NCBI GenBank assembly: GCA_949152475.1
Contig: OX424567.1
Location: 19,679,402 to 19,743,401 of the forward strand
From: Terebella lapidaria
Lineage: Eukaryota; Annelida; Polychaeta; Terebellida; Terebellidae
Direction of reading: 5' to 3'
DNA: 64,000 nt
Each line of letters starts with the position of its first letter. Position 1 is the stretch's first letter. Of this stretch, positions 12,625 to 23,925 are shown piece by piece. The notes under the pieces are model-generated. The model had not been told where the DNA came from. It searched no databases and worked only from the letters and a program-made list of their open reading frames with translations. A program made the translations under genes and the position numbers.

Positions 12625-15600
12625 ATGTCGGAGCCACATTGTCACATACCCTATTGGGAAGCAGGTTCCGGCTACTACAGCGACAATACCTTAGGATGCT
12701 ATGATGTAATAGGGCAGACTATACCTGATGTGCTACGTGCTTTAGGTAAGGCTCACTATCTAAAAACGGGCATTTAAATTTTCAGATTTTGCATGCAGTT
12801 ACAAAAGTAAATGGCCAATAGTCAACTGTTAACTTGAAGCCTCGGGCCCTATTTGTGGGGAAGCCTCAGACTAGGGCTCTATCCGACACTTATCATGCAG
12901 TAAATATATTGTATGTTATTCATCTATATGTCCTTTTAAGGGCATATTCACACATTGTTATGAAGTTGAAGCAGTTATACTCTGGTATGATGATATGATG
13001 TTACAATTGAGAAAATAAATAATGGTCAAAGCTACGAGTTTTGGTTCGGACTTTTCTATAATTCACTCAGCCCATAATGTGAAAAGCATGATGTATATAC
13101 ATTCTCTGAAATCTACCAAATCTGGGACTATAACTGTACGAAATACACGTTCGAGAGCATTCGTCAGTTTATTGAGTACTCTTTCCCCTAATTTTGCACA
13201 AGCATTACCCTTCAGATCATCGGTGTTGTGTATAAAAAGTTGGTGTCATTCAAAAGGCCCGAAATGTAGACTCAAAAGGCCCCGGAAAGACAAAACGTTT
13301 TCACACTGCTCAAAATCATTAACTTTCTTATTTAATATATGCATGACATAATGAGCTGTCTATCTTGTAGGAAGATTGAGGGGTTTGAATCACTCGAACG
13401 GTCTCGACCCAAACGGCCCAAAATGACTTGGAACTCAAATACTTGTAGATACAGCTTGGGTATTATTTGGACCACATAGGAAGTTATATATGACACATAT
13501 TTTTTTTACATTGAACTCGAAATAACATGACCTTGAGTGGTGAATCTCAAGGTCACGTGCAAATTCGATACCAAACGAATGGAATTAGAGCTTTTGTTTG
13601 TGTTATGAGCATATAGGAAGTCATATATGACGGATCATTTCTCAGTTTTGAACCTGGCAATGTTTGGCGCATTTTGTGCCCTTAACTTGACATCACATGA
13701 CCTTAAGTGGTGAATCTCGAGGTCACGTGAATGGTGAAATGTGCCAACTGACCTCGATACTAAATGTATGCAATTAGAGCTTACGTTTGTATTATCGGCA
13801 GATATGGCGGATTTTTGTTTGTATTGAACCTGGGCCCAGATGAGCCGAAGTGGTAAATCCTAATGCCATATCTGATATGAAATGTGTTTCTGCATACAAA
13901 ACGGCTGTAGATCGAACTTTTTACATGTATTTGTTTTATGACCACATAGGTCGAAATTTACCGCAGATCTTTGGTGACCTTGAAATCGATCTTGAATGAT
14001 CACCTCTGCTTGGCTGCTACAGACAAAATGCTTGATGATGGTTCTCCATTGTTCTGCGAAGGAAGTCAAATACAGTATGATAGGTACTCAGGTAGTCACA
14101 TATGACGGGTACTCAGGGGACTTTGAATTTGATTCAACATGTCCCTGAATGACATCCCAAGGACACATTGACACTGAATGTGCAAATTGTTTTCTTCGTA
14201 CGAAATCACTGTAGTTGGAGTCAAGTGAGTCATTTGGTTAATCATTAGTGAAGTTGAGCTTCAGCTAAGATGAACTTGTGTGATTTCAAGGTTACATCCA
14301 AACTAAAATACGTGAAGTGACCTTTGAATATGAAAACAAGAGTTTTGTCATTTAACACTCTACATTTCTCCGGTATTCTTTCTTAGCTGTACACCCATCT
14401 TTTTTTAATTTATTGTGTTTTGACAACTATATCCCGACATTCATGTATGTGATAACCACACTACCAGAATCGGAAGTAGTGTAGTACCAGCTAGGTACTC
14501 GCCAGGTGGCGCTACGGTGCTCGCCAGGGGGCGCAATGGCGTCATAACGTTTGCCCTGCACTCACCAGGTGGCGTCATAACGTTTGTCCTATAGTCGCTA
14601 GGTGACGTCATAGCGTTTGCCCCTAGACTCGCCAGGTGGAGCCATAACGTACCCATAAATAATTGGAAAATCATAACGTACCCATAAATGTTCTTAAAAT
14701 CATAACGTACCCATGAATGTCTGGAATATCATAACGTACCAATAAATGTTTGAATAATCATAACGCACCAGTAATTTTTTTGGAAAATCATAACGTAACC
14801 ATGAATGTCTGGAATATCATAACGTACCACTAAATGTTTGGAAAATCATAACGTACCCATAAATGTCTAAAAAATCACAACGCACCAATAAATGTCTGGA
14901 AAATCATTATGTTCCCAGAAATGTTTGGAAAATCATAACGTACCCATAAATGTTTGGAAAATCATGTATTAATTTTTGCAATATTTTTAAACATTTTTTC
15001 AAATAAACTTTCTTTTTTATTCAAATTATAAGCATCATATTAAAACGAATCTATACCATTTTCTCAGGTTTTTTTTATTTCACAGCACACATCTACTATA
15101 TATACAATTTCTACACAATGGCCTATACATGGACTCCTTTTTCTGTATTTTTAAAAAAAATTAAATTTTTTTGGTTCGCTATACTACGCATGCGCAATAT
15201 ACAACTGAAGAGTGAACATGGATCCCTGCTCTATATATCTGAAGAAATTTTCATGAGCCCATGATGTTAGGCGACATATGCTTACCGTACACGATACAAC
15301 TAAGCTGCAGCAAGTGATGACACTACCGCCGCTGCAACCATTGCCGCCGCCACAGCCATTGCCGCCGCCGCCGCAGCCATTGCCGCCGCCGCAGCCATTG
15401 CCGCCGCCACAGGCGTTGCCGCCGCCGCCACAGCCATTGCCGCCGCCGCCACAGCCTCAGCCTCAGCCTCAGCCTCAGCCTTGGCAGCCACAGCCTCAGC
15501 CTCAGCAGCCTCAGCCTTGGCAGCCTCCGCCACCACAGGCTTTGCCGCCGCCGCCACAGCCATTGCCGCCGCCACAGCCATTGCCGCCGCCACAGCCTCA

Positions 15601-18600
15601 GCCACAGCCTCAGCCTCAGCCTCAGCCACAGCCTCAGCCTCAGCCTCAGCCTCAGCCTCAGCCATTGCCGCCGCCACAGCCATTGCCGCCGCCACAGCCT
15701 CAGCCACAGCCTCAGCCTCAGCCTCAGCCTCAGCCTCAGCCTCAGCCACAGCCTCAGCCTCAACCACAGCCTCAGCCTCAGCCTCAGCCACAGCCTCAGC
15801 CTTGGCAGCCACAGCCTCAGCCTCAACAGCCTCAGCCTTGGCAGCCTCCGCCGCCACAGGCGTTGCCGCCGCCGCCACAGCCATTGCCGCTGCCACAGCC
15901 TCAGCCACAGCCTCAGCCGCCGCCACAGCCTCAGCCACAGCCTCAGCCTCAGCCTCAGCCTCAGCCTCAGCCACAGCCTCAGCCACAGCCTCAGCCTCAG
16001 CCACAGGCTGAGGCTGTGGCTGAGGCTGTGGCGGCGGCAATGCCTGTGGCGGCGGCGGCAACGCCTGTGGCGGCGGAGGCTGCCAAGGCTGAGGCTGCTG
16101 AGGCTGAGGCTGTGGCTGCCAAGGCTGAGGCTGTGGCTGAGGCTGAGGCTGTGGCTGAGGCTGAGGCTGAGACTGTGGCTGAGGCTGAGGCTGAGGCTGT
16201 GGCTGAGGCTGTGGCGGCGGCAATGGCTGAGGCTGAGGCTGAGGCTGTGGCTGAGGCTGTGGCGGCGGCAATGGCTCTGGCGGCGGCGGCAACGCCTGTG
16301 GTGGCGGAGGCTGCCAAGGCTGAGGCTGCTGAGGCTGAGGCTGTGGCTGCCAAGGCTGAGGCTGAGGCTGTGGCGGCGGCGGCAATGGCTGTGGCGGCGG
16401 CGGCAACGCCTGTGGCGGCGGCAATGGCTGCGGCGGCGGCAATGGCTGCGGCGGCGGCAATGGCTGCGGCGGCGGCGGCAATGGCTGTGGCGGCGGCAAT
16501 GGTTGCAGCGGCGGTAGTGTCATCACTTGCTGCAGCTTAGTTGTATCGTGTACGGTAAGCATATGTCGCCTAACATCATGGGCTCATGAAAATTTCTTCA
16601 GATATATAGAGCAGGTATCCATGTTCACTCTTCAGTTGTATATTGCGCATGCGTAGTATAGCGAACCAAAAAAAATTAATTTTTTTTAAAAATACAGAAA
16701 AGGGAGTCCATGTATAGGCCATTGTGTAGAAATTGTATATATAGTAGATGTGTGCTGTGAAATAAAAAACCTGAGAAAATGGTATAGATTCGTTTTAATA
16801 TGATGCTTATAATTTGAATAAAAAAGAAAGTTTATTTGAAAAAATGTTTAAAAATATTGCAAAAATTAATACATGATTTTCCAAACATTTATGGGTACGT
16901 TATGATTTTCCAAACATTTCTGGGAACATAATGATTTTCCAGACATTTATTGGTGCGTTGTGATTTTTTAGACATTTATGGGTACGTTATGATTTTCCAA
17001 ACATTTAGTGGTACGTTATGATATTCCAGACATTCATGGTTACGTTATGATTTTCCAAAAAATTACTGGTGCGTTATGATTATTCAAACATTTATTGGTA
17101 CGTTATGATATTCCAGACATTCATGGGTACGTTATGATTTTAAGAACATTTATGGGTACGTTATGATTTTCCAATTATTTATGGGTACGTTATGACTCCA
17201 CCTGGCGAGTCTAGGGGCAAACGCTATGACGTCACCTAGCGACTATAGGACAAACGTTATGACGCCACCTGGTGAGTGCAGGGCAAACGTTATGACGCCA
17301 TTGCGCCCCCTGGCGAGCACCGTAGCGCCACCTGGCGAGTACCTAGCTGGTACTACACTACTATCGGACATGTTATGAATGATAGATCCGAGTAGCACCC
17401 TAAATTGAAGACTCAATATATTAGTTGTTGTGTTGACGATGATTTGGCATTCTCACGTTCCCAGGGAAATCTCTTCCTACTGTAAGAATAAAGGCTAAAA
17501 AATGTTAATCTCGTTTTTTCAGAAAGTATCCCGTTCCCCAAGAAGGATGGCGCATTCACAATCTGTGACTATGGCACAGCTGATGGGGGAACTTCTCTCT
17601 ACCTTCTCTCGGATTGCATCAGTGAGTTTGGAAAATGCTTCTCCATTGCTCAAAATATGTTGCTTGTCAATATTGAACATGTTATATATTGAGTTTTAGG
17701 TGCAGGTTAATATTGGAAGATGGTTCATTCAGATGAAGCGAAGGACAATAGCACCCCGATTAACTGTATGATGTCACTCTGAAGTAGATCCAAAAGAGAT
17801 CAAAGCGCTCAATCATTCAGCACAAATTGTTTGGTGATTCCAGAGAGAGTGAAAGAGTTGTATGGAGAGAACCAGGAGGTCCATGTTGTGTATGAGGACC
17901 AGCCCGTGAATGACTTCAAGTCCGTTTTCATGCGCGTAAATGGTCAGTTGTTGGCCAAACTGAGGTCACAGCAGCCTAAATATATTATGGAAGCTTGACT
18001 AACTCAACAGTTAAGTCTGAAGATTTACGTATAGGTTCTCGATATATTATTTGTACTTCACAGGTTTGCTGCCGGGGTCCCCAAGCTACTGCAAAAAATA
18101 CAGCAATGTATTCGTTACCGCCGCGGGAACGAGTTTTTACAGTCAAGTCGTACCCAGTAATTCAGTTCACCTCGGATTCTCATCAACTGCTCTCCATTGG
18201 CTCAGTAAGAGGTTCGTAGATACCATACATGTAAGTGTTTGACATATTATATCATAGTGTGTCATTGACTTATATATATATGTTCTTGAAAAGGCCACAT
18301 GGGATGCGTACATTTATGAATGTACCTTCATCAATAAGAGAATGAGTGATGAGGAAGGTCTTTATGGGACGGAAAACACCCAATAACCTATTGATGGCAT
18401 CATTACAAGAAGCTATTTGTTCTGTCGGTTTCTATTGGAGCACTTTCATTTCAAGAAAGCTCTGACAAATGTGTCATTATCAATTAAAATCAAATCATAG
18501 ATTGTAGTGCAATATGGAACAACCTGTCAAAACATTTGTTCACCAGCCCATGTCAGCTCGACGGAATGCACCACACTTGTTCAAAGGACGAGGCCTTGAA

Positions 18601-19715
18601 GAAGATTTTTGCTGAGCAGGCGGCTTCTGACTGGGAAACCATACTACTGAGAAGAGCAGCAGAACTGAAAACAGGTGCCAATAACCAGGTGTCTGGTGTG
18701 ATTGTGTAAAGCGATAGAAAACACATTGTGAACAATAAGATATGACCACTCCAGTAACTTCTCGGAATTCCATGAATCAGCCTGAATGATGATTTTATAT
18801 TTCATTACCATTATATCCAAAACACATTGATTTTCAAAAATCCTACTAGGTGCCAAAATGTACATAGCTTGCTTTTGTGTTGACGAGAACGGATATCACC
18901 TTGGCCGATCCACACATGCTAAGGAATCAATGTACCGGCAGATGACTGAATGCTGGAACGAATTGGCCGACGAAGGCCGAATAACCCAGGTATGAAATCA
19001 ATTAAACCACACTGAAGTATTCCGGCCGTCAAACAACATGCAAAGGTCGCTTCATTTGTGATTTTACAATTGTCTCGAGAACTGGTTTAGAAGTCGTTTC
19101 AATCAATGAAAATGAAAAAAAAAATAACAGTGAAGTAATAACATATATTTAGGCAGAGGAGAGAGCACTGCAAATCAACAACTACTATAGAACAGAAGCA
19201 GAGTTCAGAGCACCGTTCGAAGCTGGTAATCCAGTGTACGAGGCAGGTCTAAGAATGGTATCCTACCACACTAAGGAAGTCCGCTGTCCTTATCACCTCA
19301 AGTGGGTCAAGGAGGGCAAGAAAGGTGGGAAGATGGGAGAGTTCTGAATGATAAGCATGCTGAGAAAAACGCTGCGAAACCTTCTGGTTCATAATCATTA
19401 CACATTATTACAGGTTGTATTGTTGATTTGTCTATCTACGGTATGAAAATCAGATAGGATGAATCCAGCAATTATATTCCATTGTATTCAGGTGATATCG
19501 AGGCGGCTAAGAAACACGCCAAGTGGTTCATCCCCATCACCCGAACTTGGAGTAACTCTTCTTTCATATCTGCTCTTGGCGAGAGGAGATCCCCCGAGGA
19601 GAAAGCTCAAATTGTGGGCGAATGCTTCCAAAAGTATGAGGATAGGGTGGCAGCCAATCCAGATGATCACAGTATGGATTACTACCACGCATACCTCCTC
19701 CTTGAGAAAGTCTGA
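12625..19715 (+). CDS. SABATH-type carboxyl methyltransferase, copy A (8 exons, 376 aa)
   Basis: Predicted SAM-dependent methyltransferase of the SABATH family (Methyltransf_7), which methylates carboxyl groups of small acids; the substrate is unknown. Exons: 12625-12745, 17523-17621, 17844-17942, 18064-18211, 18547-18674, 18850-18989, 19153-19324, 19492-19715, all with GT-AG introns, phases 1,1,1,2,1,0,1, and no in-frame stop. Family matches: ICDYGTADGGTS (54-65) corresponds to the SAM-binding IADLGCSSGPN; EDQPVNDF (91-98) to NDLPGNDF; GTSFYSQVVP (128-137) to GSFYGRLFP; LHWLS (150-154) to the L[HM]WLS motif whose Trp contacts the substrate carboxylate in plant enzymes. Length fits the family (~360-380 aa). 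The usual N-terminal Gln of the carboxylate site seems to be Tyr here (DNTLGCY), a tentative alignment. The start MSEPH is conserved in B and C. The sequence before the ATG differs from the other copies. Confidence 0.83.
13380..14335. repeat. degenerate ~125-bp repeat in intron 1 of copy A
   Basis: Units share the phrases ATAGGAAGTCATATATGACG, GGTGAATCTCAAGGTCACGT and GTAGTTAGAGCTT-like text, recurring about every 120-130 bp. The same family, in the opposite orientation relative to the gene, fills introns 3 and 4 of copies B and C and intron 7 of relic E. Copies are well diverged. It is non-coding. Confidence 0.65.
14640..14965. repeat. ~30-bp minisatellite in left arm of palindrome (mirrored at ~16868-17195)
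   Basis: About eleven units built on ATCATAACGTACCCATAAAT followed by GTTTGGAAA or variants. The same array, unit by unit and with the same variants, appears in inverse orientation in the right arm, which shows that the two arms descend from one sequence rather than from independent repeat growth. Confidence 0.9.
15310..16530. repeat. GC-rich CCGCCGCCA/CAGCCT core of palindrome, open on both strands
   Basis: Hexamer and trinucleotide repeats of CAGCCT, CCGCCGCCA and CAGCCTTGG run to about 16005 and then switch abruptly to the inverse (GCTGAGG, GGCGGCGGC). Since nothing here creates stops, several frames stay open. The + frame 15278-16540 and the - frame 15300-16562 encode almost the same 420-residue product, starting MLTVHDTTKLQQ and continuing as Pro/Gln- then Ala/Glu-rich repeats. 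I regard these as by-products of the palindrome, not genes. Confidence 0.85.
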
Positions 19716-19907
19716 TCGGACATTGAAACATGATCAAATGTGTTATAACGAGTGTTTAAATCTATCTGGATAAAAGTTCGGGACTTTGTGATTTTCGTGA
19801 TATTTTTTAGTAATGTCTAACACTATATTTACCAGTATTAATCATATGTATTTAATTGTGGTATAATTGAAATAGTACGAGTTCATTATGTGAGTAAAAT
19901 ATATATT

Positions 19908-19913
19908 AATAAA
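19908..19913 (+). other. polyadenylation signal AATAAA of copy A
   Basis: AATAAA lies 193 bp after the stop codon of copy A, on the same strand, in AT-rich sequence. It is the first canonical hexamer downstream that I noticed. Confidence 0.5.
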
Positions 19914-20275
19914 GACTTGTGTTTCATCTGTCCGTTTGTGTTTATCCTGCTCGGTGTATCGATATAGACTCTCTGTTACAAATACAGTATATTCTCTTAC
20001 CCTGTGCAAAATACTTAGAATGCTCTGGGGCAATGAACCTATTGTTTGTCTAGGCATATGAAACGTCTATTTAGGAATATGAGGCGACTCTAGTCTTGGT
20101 AATCCAGATGGTCTGCACTGAACTTCGTCCATGAATTTGATCTTGGAATTTGAATTTATTTGTTGGCTGTCTTCGTATCCATTCATGCTCTGCCTCTGCC
20201 ATTCACAAACATATTGCAAACTTTCGTCAATACTCCAGGTTATATACCATGCACTCGGATGTGGGCTGAATAATG

Positions 20276-20360
20276 CCTGGGTCACATTTGCACAGGTTGC
20301 CGGCCGAAGTGGAGAAATCAGTGGTAGTTACCGATGTTCCATCCGCAAATGTGACTTAAG
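20276..20360. mobile_element. short MITE copy, ~85 bp
   Basis: Its ends CCTGGGTCACATTTGCAC and GCAAATGTGACTTAAG are inverse to each other and match the termini of the larger element at 20972-23568 (CCTAAGTCACATTTGCAC). It carries only a stub of GC-rich interior (GTTGCCGGCCGAAG). It directly abuts the exon-4-like scrap to its right, as the larger element does at 23.57 kb. Confidence 0.6.
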
Positions 20361-20560
20361 TATTACAGGGCACGACTTGGCTGTAAAAGCCCTTCCCGAT
20401 GCATTACAAACACTGAACTGACAAATCATTTTGGAAGTGTATTTGTACATTGATACTCATGGATGCAACGAATAATATAAACATAGCACCAAGGTGGATG
20501 TATCTTATCCGAACACTTACATCAAAATGTGCTATAGAGCTTAATTTTGAAGTCTGAGGT
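20346..20560 (-). pseudogene. antisense methyltransferase exon-4-like scrap, duplicated block 1
   Basis: Positions 20369-20415, read on the minus strand, resemble the exon-4 stretch that encodes VFVSAVGTSFYSQVVP (for example the inverse of CGACTTGGCTGTAAAAGC). The rest of the block shows no coding. The whole block is repeated with roughly 85-90% identity (eye estimate) at 23560-23757. It ends by merging into the ~125-bp dispersed repeat. No reading frame is kept. Confidence 0.5.
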
Positions 20561-20971
20561 CGAATTAAAGGTCACCAACAAATCCACCATATATAATTAC
20601 TACACTACTCACAATAAATCATAAGATCTATCTGTGGTCGTATTGTTTGCATATGCCAATTTACATAGTTCAGGTTAAACGTGACCTTGCGATTTACCAC
20701 TCAAGGCCGGGTCTTCTGGGGTCAACTTCAATGTGTGGTACGTGTGATACTGATGGGTATCTCAGATTCTGAACCTTTGGAACCAGAGCTTCAGTCACAT
20801 CCAGACACCTCTGGACATCGCTATTCACGTTGACATGGTTACGAGTTGTCTGCCTTCCTCGACCATGAGTTATAAATCAACAGAGCTCAGTATAAGGACA
20901 TCGTGAGATTTTCATCTCAATACTACAACAATGACCGAATCTGTCATAGCGCCCAAAATCAACAGTTTATG

Positions 20972-23568
20972 CCTAAGTCACATTTGCACAGATGCCTCCT
21001 CGGATGTGGTTACGATGCGTGAAAAGGCTGAAATTTGACTATTTCGGACGGTCACCCACCGAGCGCCGGAGGGTCATCCGTGACTATCGGGCAGCAATCG
21101 GACATCGTAGACACGTCGGTGGAGGCATCGGAAGAAAAAAACGCAGAGTTATTTTCTTGCGGCGACCGGTGGAAAAAATGACATCGCCTGTTAGTCGTTA
21201 TCACACCTGCCGGCGACTGATCACAGCTCCTCCATGTGCCCACCGGGCGCCGAGGGGATCGACCAAATTTATCAGCTGATTGATGTGAGTAGCTCACCAG
21301 GCGATCACCGCAGGGTAACTGTCATACGCCGATGGATGTGCGGTGGGTGTTTTTCAGATTATCGATCGATTTTGAAATACGAGACGGTCAACGCAGGGTA
21401 TCATGCCAGGCACCGATGGATGCGCGGGAATTGCTTTTCCGATATTCGGCCGATTTGTACATTCGAGACGGTCACCTAGCTGTTATCAGTAGGGTACCGT
21501 GGGGTGTCCGGTAGGGCGTGATTGGTTGGCCGGTTGATACCATTATGTTATGGATAAAACTGTAGGCTTACATAAACGAGCACAGCGATGTGTCCAATAA
21601 TTTTTATTATTTTTTTGTCTATTAATCATTTTTTAATAAATAATTTTTTGTCTATTAATTTGTGTATTAATTAATTGTCTATTATTTTTTATCTAAACGA
21701 TTTGATAAACGTCGGTACCACTATATTGTAGTTGAATATAATACCGCTTATTTTGTTAAAGGCGACTCTGATGCCCCATACAAATATACTGAAATAGATG
21801 TGGTAAATATGGTTAATTTTCTGATTGATAATATTTTTGGAATTTGGTCTTTCAACAAACTGTTGGTATTCCCATGGGTACAAACTGTGCACTATTATTG
21901 GCAAACCTGTTTTTAGAATCAGATTTCATCCAACATTTACAACGAGGAGATTCTAAGAAACTAACATGTAATTTTGATTTCACTTCCCGATATATAGACG
22001 ATGTATTGTCGCTGAATAATTCCCAGTTTGGTGACTATTTGGATGTCATAAATCCTAAGGAACTTGAAATTAAAAATACTACAGACTCCGCTAATTTTCT
22101 TCCAACTATCTAGACCTGAGGTTGGAGATTGATAATGATTCTAACCTATCAACCAGATTGTATGACAAAGGTGATGATTTCAATTTTTCCATAGTCAATT
22201 ACCCTTTTCTAAGCAGCAACATTCCTGTGTCACCAGTATATGGTGTGTTTGTTTTCAACTTATACGCTATTCCAGCGCTAGTTGCAAATATGAGGACTTT
22301 TGTTTAAATCGAAGTCCCTAGCTAGTCTCGTCTCGAAACTGCTGCGACAAGGATATGTTTTACCAAGACTTATAGCTGCTTTCAAGAAATTCTATGGACG
22401 TCATCATGATCTGGTTGATAAATACACCAAATCCACGAATGCCATGCAACTAGATCTATTTTAATTTTAATTTTGGGGAATTCATGACGGGTGCCACTAG
22501 TGGGCAGGAAATGCTCCTTCTTTCCGGAACACCTGATTTCACCTCCTAATGGCCATTCTTGGGGGTTCATGAGTTTCCCTGTCATTTTTGTTTTCTGTCA
22601 TTTCGTATGCCTGATATGACTTTCTGTCCCCGGACTATGAGATTGGATAACGGACCCTGTTTTGTTCGCTCGGAATACTTAATACTGGTAAATTTTATTC
22701 TTTGTCTATTCCAGGATATTTATTCCACAAATCTACAGACGAATGTAAGAGGAGGTGCAAGAGGAGGAGGAGAGGGATAGATCCGTAGATGGTGGATCCG
22801 GCCTGGCTGTTGAGACGCCCTGCTATATGGCCATTTTGATACTTTGATGGTAGAGCTGGAGAGGGAGCATCATGGATACTTCAAGCATTTCAAATCTATG
22901 AGAAAGTTCGAGTAATTCTGTAATTTTGATGGACACTCTACGCGCCATCTAAGGCGTATCTGGCGGGCAACCACCGACTGCCTTTATATATCGGAGGCAG
23001 ACTGTCCGGCACCCGTCCGGCAATCTGCCGATGTTCAAGCCGCCAGGGAAGAACCGTCCGGACGTCAGTCGGTCACCGGCGGATGCCTGCTAGGTGACTG
23101 GTTGGTCTCCCGTAGGCATCAAGGTACACATTCTCTCCCCATTTCTACGTATGACGGCTGGTCAGTGTACGATATCCGGATAGGTGTCCACCGGTGATCT
23201 GCCAATGCCCGGTGCTTTCATGTCCACTTGAGAGATATGTATAAGATACCTGAAAAAAGTTACCGGCGGCCGGAACATCGGTGAGAACCACCGATGTATT
23301 CGCATCGGCCGGCGACCGGTGCAAATGTGACCTAGGCATAACTCCGGCAGGCGTACTGGTGATTCGCTATGGATGTCATTTTTCCCACCGGTCGCCGCAA
23401 GATAATAACTGTGCGTCATTTTCTACCGATGCCTCCACCAACGTGTCTCCAATGTCTGACTGTTGTGCGATCGTCACCACTGATCCTCAGTCGGTGGGTG
23501 ACCAAATTTCAGCCTTTTCTGGAATCGTATCCTCTTCGGCGTAGGCATCGGTGCAAATGTGACTTAGG
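20972..23568. mobile_element. GC-rich TIR DNA transposon, non-autonomous, carrying an inserted retroelement remnant
   Basis: The termini CCTAAGTCACATTTGCAC and GTGCAAATGTGACTTAGG are inverse to each other. Inverse similarity continues for about 250 bp (20972-21240 versus 23345-23568, including GGCGACCGGTGGAAAAAATG and its inverse). Another right-end motif (GTGCAAATGTGACCTAGG) at about 23319-23336 suggests two nested or overlapping copies. The interior (21300-21540, 22930-23340) is full of GGTCGCCGG-like sub-repeats. No transposase is visible. A reverse-transcriptase remnant occupies about 21690-22745. Confidence 0.65.
21690..22745 (+). mobile_element. broken reverse-transcriptase retroelement remnant (Penelope-like or LINE-like)
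   Basis: Translated pieces show GIPMGTNCA and, further on, YIDDV, the catalytic core of reverse transcriptases. Pieces such as LYDKGDDFNF and KKFYGRHHDLVDKY follow in a family that I recognise as common in invertebrate genomes. The tail (about 22480-22745, containing TTCCGGAACACCTG and a CCCGGACTATGAGATTGGA-like end) resembles a 3' region often seen in molluscan sequence. It is 5'-truncated, broken in several places and not functional. Its position inside a TIR element dates it as younger than, or carried by, that element. Confidence 0.65.
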
Positions 23569-23757
23569 TATTGAAGGGTACGACTTGACTGTAAAAGCCG
23601 TTCACGATGCATTACAAACACTGAACTGACAAATTATTTTGTAAGTGTATTTGTACATTGATACTCATGGATGCAACGAATAATAACACCAGGGTGGATG
23701 TATCTTATCCGCACATTTACATCAAATGTACTATAGAGCTTAATTTTGAAGTCTTGG
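23560..23757 (-). pseudogene. antisense methyltransferase exon-4-like scrap, duplicated block 2
   Basis: Positions 23576-23623, in inverse orientation, resemble the exon-4 sequence around GTGTTTGTxAGCGC...TACAGTCAAGTCGTACCC found in copies A-D. The block starts exactly where the TIR element ends and is otherwise a near duplicate of 20346-20560. It could be the upstream part of a separate truncated minus-strand copy, or a fragment carried along with the transposon. Confidence 0.5.
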
Positions 23758-23925
23758 TTATACTAAAACTGAATGCCAGTTTGCGTTGGTGAGGATAATA
23801 TTATACATATTTAAAATTATTATGAGATCACTTCTTCCTATACCATGTATACAGCTACTAAAAAAAATAAATTTGCACATTTGTTTTGGCATATTTGATC
23901 ACGTCTCAGTATCCGAGCATACGTT

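Larger units (their letters stand above)
14475..17362. mobile_element. giant palindromic (foldback) element, 2,888 bp
   Basis: The element begins AGTAGTGTAGTACCAGCTAG and ends with the exact inverse (ending CTACACTACT). It is flanked on both sides by ATCGGA (14469-14474 and 17363-17368), a 6-bp target-site duplication, so it is an insertion and looks whole at both ends. The two arms (about 14475-15310 and 16530-17362) are nearly identical when inverted, and the centre lies near 15920. Each arm holds a ~165-bp end with repeated CGCCAGGTGGCG, a minisatellite, an AT-rich stretch and half of a GC-rich core. It sits in intron 1 of copy A. A 6-bp duplication and 5'-AG termini are features reported for Polinton-type elements, so a non-autonomous relative is possible, but no family gene is visible and the assignment is weak. 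Near-identical arms suggest a young insertion or recent arm homogenisation. Confidence 0.85.

Noticed and set aside
15278-16562. Two 420-codon open frames as protein-coding genes
   Set aside because: They mirror each other because the DNA is a palindrome. Their content is simple repeat with no stops in several frames, so openness is not evidence of coding.
20346-23757. The two ~200-bp direct blocks as long terminal repeats of one retroelement
   Set aside because: They lie outside inverted TIR ends, contain exon-4-like text and dispersed repeat, lack TG...CA borders, and the DNA between them is a TIR element plus unrelated sequence.
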